64,000 nucleotides of DNA. Origin: Pelobates cultripes (Eukaryota > Chordata > Amphibia > Anura > Pelobatidae). The notes under the pieces were generated by a model, which did no database searches, was not told the origin of the DNA, and worked only from the letters and a program-made list of their open reading frames with translations. The position numbers and the translations under genes were made by a program. This document shows, in pieces, positions 1 through 12,292 of the stretch. The stretch covers positions 126,581,184 to 126,645,183 of the forward strand of contig OW240920.1 in the NCBI GenBank assembly GCA_933207985.1. Direction: 5' to 3'. Position 1 is the first letter of the stretch. The number at the start of each line of letters is the position of its first letter.

Positions 1-3000
1 ACGATTATTACTTCTCATATAGCCATTACCCTGCTACCCAGCAACGTAATTTTCAGCTTACTAGGGTGTGCTACAACCCTATCATACCTCGGCTCTCCAT
101 GAGCTATGCAGCAAGTCACAATTTTTCGGCCCCTCAATTGGGCACTCACATACAGCATAAGATTTTCATTTGGCATAAGTTTCATTTGGCATACAGCCTG
201 CCACAACAATGTCTCTATCTACGGCCCTCACTAGGCCGTCACTAATACGTTACATATGGCCCACCACGGGCATTCCACTCCATTTTGACCCCTCATTTGA
301 GCAATTACGTACAATTATGGCCTCGTCAGGCCACTCGTTTTTCTTCCTACACCACCCTCTGTCAGCATACATTACCACAGCCTCAGGCACTCGCTGGATC
401 TCCAAAGTTCGTTTCCTGCTAGTAAAATATGTGTACAACATACTCTCACACTTACTATTGGTCCTTCTTACGGAAGGACACACAGCGGGACCTCACACAT
501 AGATGCAACAAGTTTAATTATCTTCCCTATCCACATGTTGATGGAACTAAGGTTATATACATATTTTGCTCCCTTATTATCTTGATTCTACTATCTATAC
601 AAGTCGCCTCGTTGTTGATGTCTTAGTCCTTAAACACAACACAGGTATGTTGTGCCTTTATCTCCATTAACACTTACACCATACTGGACACATTCCCATT
701 AGCGTTCCCATAGTGTCGTTAGGTTCCTCTCTATAAGAATCCATTCTGAAGCTCAACCACACTAGTAGGGTCAGGTACGTATGTTCCATATACCTTCCTT
801 AAATTTGTTACACTCCTATTCCCCTACTTTCCTTAGGGATAGATCAACTGGCTGTGAAGGGTAGTGGTGCTGGCCTTAATCTAATTTAATGGTTATTCTG
901 TCCCGTTATTCTGTCCCGCGAGGCCAACTCTCATCCTCAAACGGAGGTAATCGCCCATTGACCCAACTCATAGTTAGAGCCTCGCTTCAACCTCTATAGG
1001 TTATTAGATAGGGCCTCACCTGTAATGGCCACTCGTATTGAAGCTTTTAATTCTCATCGAGAGGTCAACATTCCTGCCACTCCATTCGGTGGCCTCAGTC
1101 CCTCAGCCAAGTTCATATCTAGAGCCTCTCAAAGCCACTTGGCATTTAGAGGGGCCCCACCTATCCCTGGTTAGCTAATTTCTTCACCATTTGGCACTAA
1201 GCAAGACGCCAGTTGATGTAGGATTAAACTCTCATAACACGGCTGTTAAAAATTACACGTTAATTATTACCTCATACTACGGCTCATAACTATGTGCAAG
1301 CAGAATTTTCACCCCTGAGTCCCGCAACAAACCCTCCACCCCTGGCAGATCATACACTCAACACAGAAACAGGATTCCGCTAGGCCTGTCTCCTGCGATC
1401 CTGGACCAGTCCAATTGCTGATGCCCAGACATAAGGTATATCCTTCCCTGTCACAACTCAGGAGCAGGGTTCATGATTACCAACACAGAAATTTGTAGAC
1501 AGCATAGCAAATTGCAAACCGTGAAATCAGACATCTGTTCACCCCTTTATACGATTTACGTTAAACTAAAGAAGTCAAAGTCTAGCCAGTAGTTTGAAAT
1601 AGGGGCCATAGACCATACTTCTGTACATGCCCAAATTTGTTCTGGCCTTTGGTCTATATGAATATGCTATCTCATATGTGCTAAACGTCTGTAGGGACGA
1701 ATGGACCTCTGTTACAAGACCTATTATGTTCCAGGGTTAGGCATACAGCTCTCACAATACGATGGTATTGCAATATTGCTTATGGATTACACCACATCTG
1801 CTCAATGTTTCTCTGCTACACCAAACCATGAACTCTATTCTCCTTTTCACAGCCCATGACTTTTAGAAGTTAACTTCGACAACTGGACTTTACCTCTATT
1901 ACTCACCCTCCCCTTTCACTAGTCGACTTATACTTAAGTTCAAAGTACCATTTACTGTGCCCCGAAGCACGCAAATACAAATGGCCCTACTTTCTTCCCT
2001 GAGAAGTCTAAGTATCCCTAGCTTTACGTAGCCTCCTCCAGCAGTCTAATTTGCTGTTATAACTGGACTCAGTCGAACAAAGTACTGCCAAACCATAGGC
2101 AGGGTCCTGTGTATCAGGCAGCACAAAGACAGTCTCTGGCGAATGCCCGTTATCATAGGTATCTTTAGCCTCCTTGGTTCTCTGAACCTTGTCATGCGTG
2201 CCATGCTGTAAGGTCACAACTACATTATCGGACTACTTCACCAACTCCCTTGGTCATCTACCTACATTAACCCTGCCATGCTCATCACGCCTGTTCTAAC
2301 AGACCTGTCCAATTGGTCAAAATTTCTTTCTTATAGTAACAGGATGCCACGTCCATTTCCCACAGTCTGGTGATTCCCCCTATGTATTGCTATATACTTT
2401 GGGCTCTTTGTAAGTATACCCCACATAGCCACTGTTTGCCAGGGATCTCTACGGAGTGAGTATCTGTCAAATACTACCCGGACAACACAGCAGGTTGTGA
2501 AGTTCATCAGGGTTGGTTCTCTCTACTCAGTTGCACAGTTACTTTCAAAGTTCACTGGCTTGCAACACAGCAACTCTATCTTGTCCGCACACATATACAG
2601 GCTACCTTTCATGGTAGCTGTTGTTTTGACTCGATCCCACTTGCTGACATGATACTAAGCACACCATTCACTACCAAACGACCTACAATACTCCAAAACA
2701 ATTAGAATAATACTACATTAGGTCATATTACGGCCTTGTCCTGTTGGTGGCACACCTGACTCTCTGCCAATATCTGCCATTCAAATAACAGAGCTCTGGC
2801 CACTATCGACATGGGGAACTTCGACCTATCATTTGTCATCACGTATTCTAGCATACCTTGGTGGTGTTCATATCATTTTTTGCCACCTCATACTTAAATT
2901 AGCTCACAAATATCACAAACGTATGTCATACCACCTACATAGATAACCTCATGCCAATCAGCATGGTTACAGGTCTACATACTAGACCAATTATATGACA

Positions 3001-3644
3001 CTCACATGACTATATGCCTGTCTTAAGATCACACTAAATACACTCACAGCTTTAAATTGCATTACATACGTCAAGACTTTTCCGTAACTCGTACACCACT
3101 GTTCAACATTTTGTAAGTCAGTCTCATAGTAGGGAACTACTTTCAAGCCTTTAGTAATACCCATTACACATAATCAAACACTGGGAATCCACTATAACAT
3201 CTCTCAATAGAGATTTGATTAAGGCGTTTAACGTAATGGTTATGTATCATCAACACATGTGTTTATCCATCCATTTTTTTGCACTCTTTACAGGCCTACC
3301 CAAATGTCGGTCCTGGCACACCTCAACCCACTTGTACCACATCCTACTTATTCCAACAATACTATTACTCGGCTTATTGTCCCCGACTACAAATAGAAAG
3401 GTGTAGTCTGTAATTGTGGGAGGGGTTACCCGGCCATAAAAACAAGGGCCACCCCTCTCACTGGACTGTTAACGCCGGGTTCAGCCCACCCACCACTCCA
3501 CTTTTACAAACCATTCATTTGGTGGGCCCTCTTTATTTACAGGCCTACCCGAACGTTGTTCCCGGCACACCTCAACCGACTTGTACCACTTCCTACTTAT
3601 TCCAACAATACTATTACTCGGCTTATTGTCCCTAACTACAAGTA
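1..3644. repeat. Unclassified retroelement-like DNA, 3' end with split direct repeats
   Basis: No open frame longer than about 97 codons and no recognisable host gene. Near the right end a block of about 100 bp at 3294-3393 recurs at 3540-3641 (roughly 90% identical; both contain CTATTACTCGGCTTATTGTCC), separated by about 146 bp of different sequence. This B1-A2-B2 order is what Ngaro-type tyrosine-recombinase retrotransposons show at their 3' end, but I see no recombinase or reverse transcriptase here. The class is therefore an inference. At about 3645 the sequence switches abruptly to MYH intron matching copy B at 50742, so this is the edge of an insertion or rearrangement that cuts MYH copy A. 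The 5' end lies outside the window. Confidence 0.35.
3294..3641 (+). repeat. Split direct repeat pair (about 100 bp each)
   Basis: Copies at 3294-3393 and 3540-3641 share the core from CAGGCCTACCC to the ACTACAA after TTGTCC. The spacer holds a GGGCCACCCCTCTCACTGG segment. The second copy ends within a few bases of the junction with MYH intron DNA. Confidence 0.8.
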
Positions 3645-3991
3645 TAACATGTGTATCTCATGTGTCCTTTGTAAAACATCCATTAAAAGAAAATATGGAT
3701 ATAGCATTTGTGCATTACTCAACCTACCCTTTGTGTAAGGTATAATTTTACATATTTTTCCCTTTACTATTGTAGGAATAAAAAATAAATAAAAAAAAAG
3801 CAAAATTCCGACTTAAATAGCAAATATATTTATTTTACTGAATTGGAAAATATTGCCAAATTCACGATTTTGTCTCTAATTATGCAATTTCGTTTGCAAT
3901 AAGCAACAATTCGGTATTTATTGAATTAACTAATTTGGGTTTGGTTTGCTTCAAAAACTTTCAATGTCCTTCTATTTATTTTTCTGCATAC

Positions 3992-5597
3992 CATTCTCAC
4001 TTTGGAAGCAAACCCGTTTGACAGTGAGGTCGTTGAGAAGAAATTCATGTTCATCATCTTCTGCTTTCACCTCACTGAGTTGGTCTTCAAGCACACATTT
4101 TTAAGGTTGGCCTAGAAGAATAATTTGTAATATTATAGCTTGCACAATTATAGATCAGTAAAAATAAAAGTGTTCCTTATTTACTACTTACTTACTTGAT
4201 TTGGAGATATTTTCAAGATTGTTGGCAAGAACATCAATCTCCATTTTCAGCTCATTCTTTTCTTTCTCTAGCTTCTGCTTAACACTTTGTAGGTTATCAA
4301 TTTGTTCCCCAAGTTCAGCAACACTGTCGGCATGCTTCTTGTGCAAGGCAGAGGACGTAGCTTCATTCTGAAGGGTAGCTTCCTCCAAGTCACGTCTCAG
4401 TTTATGGAACTCAGCTTCATGCTTCTTGTTCAGCTCAATTTGAGGAGAGGTAGCACCTCCGGCCTCTTCAGGTCTCTCACTGAGCTCTTCACCTTCTCTG
4501 GAGATATCAGCCCTCTTTTTCTCAACCTTGGCACCAGCTGCATGTTCTGCCTCAATTTCCTCCTCAAGTTCTTCAATACGAGCCTAGAACAGCAAAAAAA
4601 ATTCATGGAAAATACAATGTAGCTCATAGCACTAAGAAACTGACTTGGACAAACATACCTGAAGTTCCTTGATCTTCTTCTGCAACTGAGATCCCAGGGA
4701 CTGCTCATCTTCTATCTTCGATTGAAGTTGGCTAATTTCAAAATCCTTCCTGTATGTTAACAATAGTAAATTAAATGAAATTAGTGAAACAGCTCTAGGC
4801 AAATATGTCTTGAAACAAAAAAAAGCATAATTATAAACGAAAAAGACCAACGTCTTGAGTTTTTCCTCAGTTTGCTGCTTGTCATTTTCAAGATCCATGA
4901 CAGTTCCCTGGGAAAGCTTTAGGTCACCCTCAAGCTTCCTCTTGGCTCTCTCCAGATCAAGATGGAGTTTCTTTTCTTGTTCTAGAGATCCTTCAAGCTA
5001 TATGGAGATAAAAATCATGTTGTATTACAATGGTTAAAAGGACATAGTGAGACAATGTTTTAGAAAATGATGCAAGAAGTAGCATTTCCACATGTACTTA
5101 CATCATCTATTTGCTGTTCTAGCTTAGTCTTGGCTTTTGTTAAAGTGTTGACTTTGTCCTCTTCAGCCTGCAGGTCATCAAGTGTTTGCTGGTGAGAATC
5201 TTGAAGGGCTTTCTTGCTAACTTTGGACACATTCTCATCAAGGACTGCAAGTTCCTCAGTGAGGTTTTTAACCTAATGTAAAGTAGAAAATTAGAATCAG
5301 GAGACATAATCTTATAAAGCATTAAGAAGGAAGAACATTACTTTCATTAGTCGGTCATACCTTGTTTTCAGTAGCATGTTTTTCCTTTTCTACATTCGCC
5401 AGTGTAAGCTCATCATCAATATCTTTATTCAGCTCAGAACATTCATTCTCCAGCATTGTCTTCTTGGCAGTAAGTTCAGCAATTGCTTTCCTGTTCATCT
5501 TCAAGTCTCTCTGTGAGCTCCTTGATTTTAGATTCCAGTTAGATTTTGTTCTTGATGAGGCCTTCACATCTTTCCTCTGCATCAGCCTTTCACCTTC
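3992..5597 (-). pseudogene. MYH copy A: proximal rod exons 21-26
   Basis: Coiled-coil S2 segments. Exon 21 (237 bp) has lost four bases after the GERLM codons and has a TAA within the original frame, then regains frame further on ([17 protein letters not shown]). Exon 22 (171 bp; [18 protein letters not shown]) lacks two residues. Exons 23 (146 bp), 24 (91 bp) and 25 (about 388 bp; [18 protein letters not shown]) read open, but exon 25 ends two bases early relative to copy B. Exon 26 is 120 bp instead of 127, which shifts frame after ANLKNV. Heptad patterning is still clear, as expected for a recent pseudogene. Confidence 0.9.
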
Positions 5598-5681
5598 CTG
5601 TTTTGAAAATATAATGTATTTTAAAATATTTGAATTTAACTTTTGTCTAGACGTACTCCATTTATATTTGTATCTTCTTAC

Positions 5682-6191
5682 CGACTGAACTTGCAGGAGC
5701 AAATCAGTCTTCTCCTGAAGCAGGGCAACCATTTTCTCTTCCAGTTCTTTCCTTTTGGCTTCTGACTTTTCCAATGCTTCCTTGTTCTTCTTGAACTCTT
5801 TCTTCATGTTTGCCATCTCCTTCTCAGTCTCAGCACTCTTCAGGAGAGGTTTGATCTTGATCCAAAAGCACTGTTTGTAATTCATGAATGACCTGAGGTT
5901 GTACTGGATGACGAAGATTGCTTCCCTGTGAAGTAGATTTTCAGAAGATACATTTTTATTCTAAGAGAAAGTTCTTCATTAACACTTTTTTGAGATCATT
6001 ACATAAACAATACCGTCTCTCAATCATCTTCTTGAACTCGGTTCTCATCAAGAAATCTCTGCAAAGAGCTTGAGTTCGAGTAATAAGTTGTGCCGTCTTT
6101 TCATCTCTCTTCTCTTCCAGGGTACCCAAAAGACCAGCTTTGAAGAACACCTACAAAGGAAAGAAAACCATTATAATAATCTCTAAAATGT

Positions 6192-6240
<49 letters not shown>

Positions 6241-7207
6241 TATATAAGTTGGTCTGCAATGTTCCAGTCTCTTCATACCTTGGTGTGGCCAAATTTATAC
6301 TGAGTGTGATAAACATCAATGGAGCCCAGAAGTTTCTCAGAAGCCTTCTTGCTGTTAATAAACTGCCCGTCTGGAATAGAGCTGGCATTCAACACTTTGT
6401 AACTTAATAAACGTTAAAAAACAAACAAAATTGAAGGCAAATGTTGCATTTAATCAAAATGTTTTTTAGCACATGTGTAAAACAATTATTTATTCAATTA
6501 CTCTTTTTGTTAACTTAAAGTATACAACGAGAAATACCATTGTCACCATAGAGGATTCTGCTTGGAGATCCTTTTCTGCAAATTCTAATAACCTCCAATA
6601 CACTGTTACATCTCAACTTAGAAACATAGAAACATAGAATGTGACGGCAGATAAGAACCATTTGGCCCATCTAGTCTGCCCAATTTTCTAAATACTTTCG
6701 TTAGTCCCTGGCCTTATCTTATAGTTAGGATAGCCTTATGCCTATCCCACGCATGCTTAAACTCCTTTACTGTGTTAACCTCTACCACTTCAGCTGGAAG
6801 GCTATTCCATGCATCCACTACCCTCTCAGTAAAGTAATACTTCCTGATATTATTTTTAAACCTTTGTCCCTCTAATTTAAGACTATGTCCTCTTGTTGTG
6901 GTAGTTTTTCTTCTTTTAAATATAGTCTCCTCCTTTACTGTGTTGATTCCCTTTATATATTTAAATGTTTCTATCATATCCCCCCTGTCTCGTCTTTCCT
7001 CCAAGCTATACATGTTAAGATCCTTTAACCTTTCCTGGTAAGTTTTATCCCGCAATCCATGAACCAGTTTAGTAGCCCTTCTCTGAACCCTCTCTAAGGT
7101 ATCAATATCCTTCTGAAGATACGGTCTCCAGTACTCTGTACAATACTCCAAGTGAGGTCTCACCAGTGTTCTGTACTTGTTGATGATCAGATGGTTGTTC
7201 ATGGTAG
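5682..7207 (-). pseudogene. MYH copy A: converter, lever arm and start of S2 (exons 17-20)
   Basis: Exon 17 is cut in two by a LINE tail (about 6619-7175) and is also about 7 bp short before its donor. Exon 18 (124 bp, [17 protein letters not shown]) and exon 19 (137 bp, [20 protein letters not shown], containing the first IQ-like segment ending FKKMIERR) have normal lengths and open frames. Exon 20 is 244 bp, about 12 bp shorter than usual, where the [14 protein letters not shown] stretch has been replaced by YKQCFW. The coiled coil then begins with [20 protein letters not shown]. Confidence 0.9.
6619..7175 (-). mobile_element. CR1/L2-type LINE 3' fragment inside MYH exon 17
   Basis: The minus-strand frame encodes the C-terminal tail typical of CR1/L2-like reverse transcriptases: LVRPHLEYC, then DIDTLERVQRRATKLVHGL, SLEERRDRGDMIETFKY and VVDAWNSLPAEVV. 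The block starts at the stereotyped anuran repeat GAAACATAGAATGTGACGGCAG and sits exactly between the two halves of exon 17 (compare the uninterrupted copy B exon at 55676-55793). It lies in the same orientation as the host gene. Boundaries are good to a few bases. Any target duplication is at most 4 bp (ACTT), in line with CR1 habits. Confidence 0.88.
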
Positions 7208-7306
7208 CTGAGGGAGTGGAAAATTGGTCATGGCTTGAGGTGTACAACATCCTGACAGTGAAATACACTCTTATTACCTAAATATATATTCAGAATGGAA
7301 TTTAAC

Positions 7307-7845
7307 CAGGAGTTTTGACTCATTTGTAATCAAACAACGCACAAGTTTAAACCCAACAAATATGTGACTTTATCAGCAACTGCAAGTTGACAATACAAAT
7401 AATTGTATGCATATATTGGACACCAGTTTTATCAATGTAAGCAGAGATAAGGTTTCTAAATAATATCAGTATCAGTTGTATGAGATTCTTTCACTGAATA
7501 CTGAAGACAAACCTTCAGTGCCTTCAGGCTCGGCCTGCTCCTCTCTCTGTTTTTGCTTGAACTTCATGTTGCTATGGTGCATGAGAGCTCCTGTAAGTTT
7601 GTAGATGCCAATCGTTTCTTCTCCACTGAAACCCAGGACATCAATGGAACTCTGTAGGAGTAGAAAGACAGTTTGAGATTGAAACCAGCATTTAGAAACA
7701 GTTAGAATTCTGCTGATCTTCTCTACAACTTCAGAACTTACATCAGTGGCCAATAATTCCTCTTCATCATCAATACTCTTCACAACAATCTCTCCCTGGC
7801 TGATGGAAGGATAGTCATAAGGGTTGGTTGTGACCAGAAGTGTTT
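7307..7845 (-). pseudogene. MYH copy A: exons 9, 10 and a fused exon 11/16
   Basis: Exon 9 ([20 protein letters not shown], 104 bp) and exon 10 (139 bp, ending [16 protein letters not shown], the region before loop 1) keep their lengths and frames. From 7379 the beginning of exon 11 (ADKVTYLLG-like) runs for about 35 bp and jumps at about 7343 into the 3' end of exon 16, which closes at the donor at 7307. In copy B these points lie about 1.3 kb apart (57222 and 55927). The deletion therefore removed exons 12-15, including the switch II region, the relay helix and actin-binding loop 2. Confidence 0.9.
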
Positions 7846-8949
7846 CTAGAGAAAAAGACATGTTGCATATTACTAAAAATAAAACATTATACATTCTTGT
7901 TCTATTTGGAACAGTATGATTTTTAATATTCAGAAAACAATATGGATGCTGGTAGATTGGCATGGACATTACATAACGCTGCTTCAACTTTTTTTCTGAA
8001 CAAAATCGCCTTGTGTTTAATGACCCTGAGAAGTAAACAGGAGAAATCCTTATCCACAGTTTTCATTCACGAGATATATTTGTAGAGATTTAGACCCAAG
8101 TGATTTTTACAGTCTGAGATACTCAAACTCACAGAGCTTCAAATGCATATGCAAACAACGCAATTGTTTGTGCATAAACATCACAAGCAACCCAGAGTGT
8201 TTGCCAGCCAGAAACAATGTTTAATGTCTAACAGAAAACTCAGAGAATTCCGTCTTTCAAATTAATAAACAAGAATGAAATATAAATATTAGAACTTGCT
8301 TATATATACTGAAACCATACATGATTTTCATATGTACCCTAAAATATCTGATTACTATAGTAATGTGTAAACGATATCCTTGGTTAGTATAGGGGTAAAA
8401 GGCATCATATATTTCTACTAATGTCATTTGATTTTTACATAGGTGAATATATTAATTATTCATACAGCTTAGGTGGATAAATGATATACACACACACACA
8501 TATGTATGTATATATGTAGAAACAACCTGTCTTTGGTTAAAGAATATATATAACCAAGGAAGGTTGTTTAAAATGAGTCTAAGTAGAGTTGAGCGAACCT
8601 GGACTGTAAAGTTTGGGTTCGTACCGAACATTACGTTTTTTGGACCCCAGACCCGAACACGGACACATCACTGTATGACTGTACTTGGGTTGGAGTTTGG
8701 TGTTCGGCGATTTAATGGCGCGTTTTCAAAGGCTGAAGGGCAGCCAATCAACAAGCGTTTGACTTGTGTGCCCTTAGAAGCCATCACAGCCATGCCTACT
8801 AATGGCATGGCTGTGATTGGCCAGTGCAGCATGTGACCCAGCCTCTATATATAAGCTGGAGTCGCGTAGCGCCGAACGCACATGAGCTCTTATTAGTGTA
8901 GGAAGAGGATGCTGCCGCTTTTAGGGACAGATTAGGAAAGAATTCTGCA

Positions 8950-10560
8950 AACTAGTACATTAGTGGGGTTCACTTCATATCTGAGAGTCAAACAGAAGCG
9001 TCAAATACCGCGGTTACATCAGAGTTTTAAAAAGTCAATTTTTTTTGGGTGCTAAATAGTACATTAGTGGGGTGCACTTCAAATCTTAGAGTCAAATAGA
9101 AGCGTCAAATACTGCGCTTACAGCGCAGTTGTAAACATACTTATTTTTTGGGTGCAAATTTGCTAAGTATTACAATTTGGGCATGCTCTTCATATCTGAG
9201 AGTCAAATAGAAGCGTCTAATAGTGCGCTTATAGCGCAGTTGTAAACATTCTAAATGTTTTGCTGCTAATCTGCTAAATAGTACATTTTGGGGCCTGCTC
9301 TTCATATCTGAGAGTCAAATAGAAGCGTCAAATACTGCGCTTACAGCGCAGTTGTAAACATTCTAATTGTTTTGCTGCTACTCTGCTAAATAGTACATTT
9401 TGGGGCTTGCTCTTCATATCTGAGAGTCAAATCGAAGCGTCTAATAGTGCGCTTACAGCGCAGTTGTAAACATTCTAATTGTTTTGCTGCTAATCTGCTA
9501 AATAGTACATTTTGGGGCCTGCTCTTCATATCTGAGAGTCAAATAAAAGCGTCTAAATACTTACAGCTCAGTTGTAAACATACTAATTGTTTTGCTGCTA
9601 TCTGCTAATAGTACATTTTTGGGGCTTGCTCTTCATATCTGAGAGTCAAATCGAAGCGTCTAATAGTGCGCTTACAGCGCAGTTGTAAAAATTCTAATTG
9701 TTTTGCTGCTAATCTGCTAAATAGTACATTTTAGCTCTTCATACATTTCAAATGGGTTGTAAACATTCTGCTGCTACTCAGGCTTGCTCTTATCTGAGAG
9801 TCAAATCGAAGCGTCTAATAGTGCGCTTACAGCGCAGTTGTAAACATATTGTTTTGTTGCTAATCTGCTAAATAGTAAATTTTGGGGCCTGCTCTTCATA
9901 TCTGAGAGTCAAATAAAAGCGTCTAATAGTGCGCTTACAGCGTTGTAAACATACTAATTGTTTTGCGTGCTAATCTGCTAAATAGTACATTTTGGGGCCT
10001 ACTTTTCATATCTGAGAGTCAAATCGAAGCGTCTAATAGTGCGCTTACAGCGCAGTTGTAAAAATTCCAATTTTCTGGGTGCTAATCTGCTAAACAGTAC
10101 ATTTTGGGGCCTGCTCTTCATATCTGAGAGTCAAAGAGAAGCGTCTAATAGTGCGCTTACAGCACAGTTGTAAACATTCTAAATGTTTTGCTGCTAATCT
10201 GCTAAATAGTACATTTTGGGGCCTGCTCTTCATATCTGAGAGTCAAATAGAAGCGTCTAATAGTGCCCTTACAGCGCAGTTGTAAACATTCCTATTTTCT
10301 GGGTGCTAATCTGCTAAATAGTACATTTTGGGGCCTGCTCTTCATATCTGAGGGTCAAATCGAAGAGTCTAATAGTGTGCTTACAGTCCAGTTGTAAACA
10401 TTCTAATTGTTTTGCTGCTAATCTGCTAAATAGTACATTTTGGGGCCTGCTCTTCATATCTGAGAGTCAAATCGAAGCTTACAGCGCAGTTGTAAACATT
10501 CTAATTTTCTTGGTGCTAAATAGTACATTTGGGCTGTGCACTGCATATCTGGTGTTTGTA
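8950..10560. repeat. Tandem array of about 14 units, period about 105-117 bp
   Basis: The phrase TATCTGAGAGTCAAAT (with variants) recurs about every 105-117 bp at roughly 8977, 9082, 9197, 9306, 9418, 9530, 9637, 9795, 9901, 10007, 10121, 10237, 10348 and 10456. Each unit also contains GTGCGCTTACAGCGCAGTTG, a near-palindrome, and TCTGCTAAATAGTACATTTTG. Units are about 90% alike, with some deletions around 9735-9790. No coding potential is seen. Confidence 0.92.
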
Positions 10561-11463
10561 TGCAACACTGGCTAGTTACTGATTCTCAAGAAAGTCTAAA
10601 GACAAATAAATGTTGCCTATGGTGCAGGTAGTATAGAAGGCAAGACTGAGACAAATCATTCGGGTTACATTTGCCTGTTGACATGTTAATTATCTTAGAC
10701 CATTAAAATTCGATAATCAATGAAAAAACACACTGTGTCATACAAAAACATCTATTATAGACAAGTTAAAAGCAAGACTACAAGTCATGCTATAACAAAA
10801 TTAAACAAGTTTTAAAATATGTATGGGCCAACCAGTGGCTGTAAAAACAAAGTTTTACTGGTTACATTCATGACTACACATTCTAGTAAACAGTACCTTC
10901 ATGTAGTGTGTTCTTTTTAAAAAAAATCATACAGCATCTTTTCATGTGCTTTTCAGATGTCGTATTGTTAATTACCAATTTTTGTTTAGCCTGATTTTTT
11001 TTTTTAAAAAAGTGAAAAATAAGTGTTACTGTGATCGCTTCATATACAGAATCATTAATATACATTTCTATATTGTGTAAAGACACAACTACAAAGTTAA
11101 AAACCAAACACCAAAACAACGTGCCAGACAATCTACCTGTGCATGGCTAGTGTGATACAATAAGTCTACATCTTAAAAATGCAATAACCCACAGAAGATG
11201 GGCAAGATTTTTTTTTGCAAATGGAACTTTGATTCAAATTTACTACATCGGTCAATTGTAATATTGTTTCACGCCTACAACAATTGTTAAACAGATCTAA
11301 GTGATAGAAAACAGATTGATATTTTCTACACTAGAAACTACCAGATAACAAGCTGCTATATTCAAACCAGTTATCAATAGCTAAGAGGTACTTAAACAAT
11401 ATTGTAATTCTGGGGCAATACCCTCACAAGTCAAACTGAGAGGTCAGTTTATAGGGAAAACTG

Positions 11464-11781
11464 TTGCCTGGATACAATTCTAAAACAATTTCCATATGTC
11501 CTTTGCAGACTTTACATGCTGGAAAAACACAGGTGCCAACTGCTGTGGCTTTCTGCAGTGTGCATACTGGCAAGGAGGGCAGGGTTGAGGAGTGGGTGGA
11601 AGATGATGTGGAGGATGATGAGCTCCTAGACCCCACATGGAATCAAGGTCATGTGAGTGATGTGTACAGTTTGGAGGAAGAGGCGCTGGTCGCACCGAGG
11701 CACCAGCACAGCATAAGAGGGAGCAGGGTGCAAAAGCGGAGCAGCCGTTCCCTAGCGCTCGCCGGCATGTATTATCTTTAG
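11464..11781 (+). other. Unidentified acidic open frame in repeat DNA
   Basis: A 105-codon frame with an acidic centre (VEEWVEDDVEDDELLDP) and a histidine/arginine-rich end (RHQHSIRGSRVQKRSSRS). I do not recognise the family. It lies inside the 4.1-kb repeat segment that replaced MYH exons, so it is more likely a fragment of a transposon-encoded protein than a host gene. No start context, introns or partner domain could be identified. Confidence 0.25.
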
Positions 11782-12292
11782 AATTCCCACAGTTATCCAA
11801 GTAACAGTTGAAGTGATAAAAAGAACCATAACAGATTTAACGAGCCATTCGCAGTTTCGCAGTCCAGTGACCGGACCCAGACACTGTCTGGGCGGCAGTC
11901 GGACGACCAGGACCCAGTATGCCTGATGTAGAAGTTAGGAGTCACAGTGTGGAATGGATTAGCAGGGTCTGGTGCAGGGTAACCGCACGCCCTCTGACCG
12001 AACCGAACCGAAAATTTTCCCCATGCACATGCCTACTAAAAAACATGTTGAAAATATTTTGTCCCTTGTTCTGCATCATCAAATGAGTGTATTTGGTATG
12101 GAAGATGTGGAGGTTTTTTTTAAATCTGTTTTCAACTTAACAAACTATATAATTATAAATACAAGTCTAACAAGTAAGTGGTTTCTCAATAGCATTATAC
12201 CACTGGATAGAGAGGACTGTACAGCACATGAGATATGCTTTGATCCTTTTGATCCTTTAACTATGCACTAGTAATCCCAATAGCTGTGTTAC

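Larger units (their letters stand above)
7876..12045. mobile_element. Repeat-rich segment replacing MYH copy A exons 6-8
   Basis: Homology with copy B stops at about 7876 (just upstream of exon 9) and resumes at about 12046 (in the intron between exons 5 and 6, matching B about 58330). In between, exons 6, 7 and 8 are gone and 4.1 kb of repeat DNA is present: unassigned AT-rich sequence at 7880-8565, an anuran repeat beginning TTGAGCGAACCTGGACTGTAA at 8587, a 14-copy tandem array (8950-10560), unassigned AT-rich sequence at 10570-11460, an acidic open frame (11464-11781), and a GACCGAACCGAACCG end near 12000. The whole may be one long element; I cannot assign its class. Confidence 0.6.

Noticed and set aside
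4302..5688. Plus-strand frames of about 100 codons opposite MYH copy A
   Set aside because: Antisense shadows of coiled-coil exons; the minus-strand reading matches myosin rod with splice sites.
6197..6246. AT dinucleotide run as a possible regulatory TATA cluster
   Set aside because: Simple microsatellite inside an MYH intron, absent from copy B.
8950..10560. CRISPR-like regular repeats
   Set aside because: Whole units are similar with no unique spacers, the period is about 110 bp, and the context is vertebrate; this is a tandem repeat.
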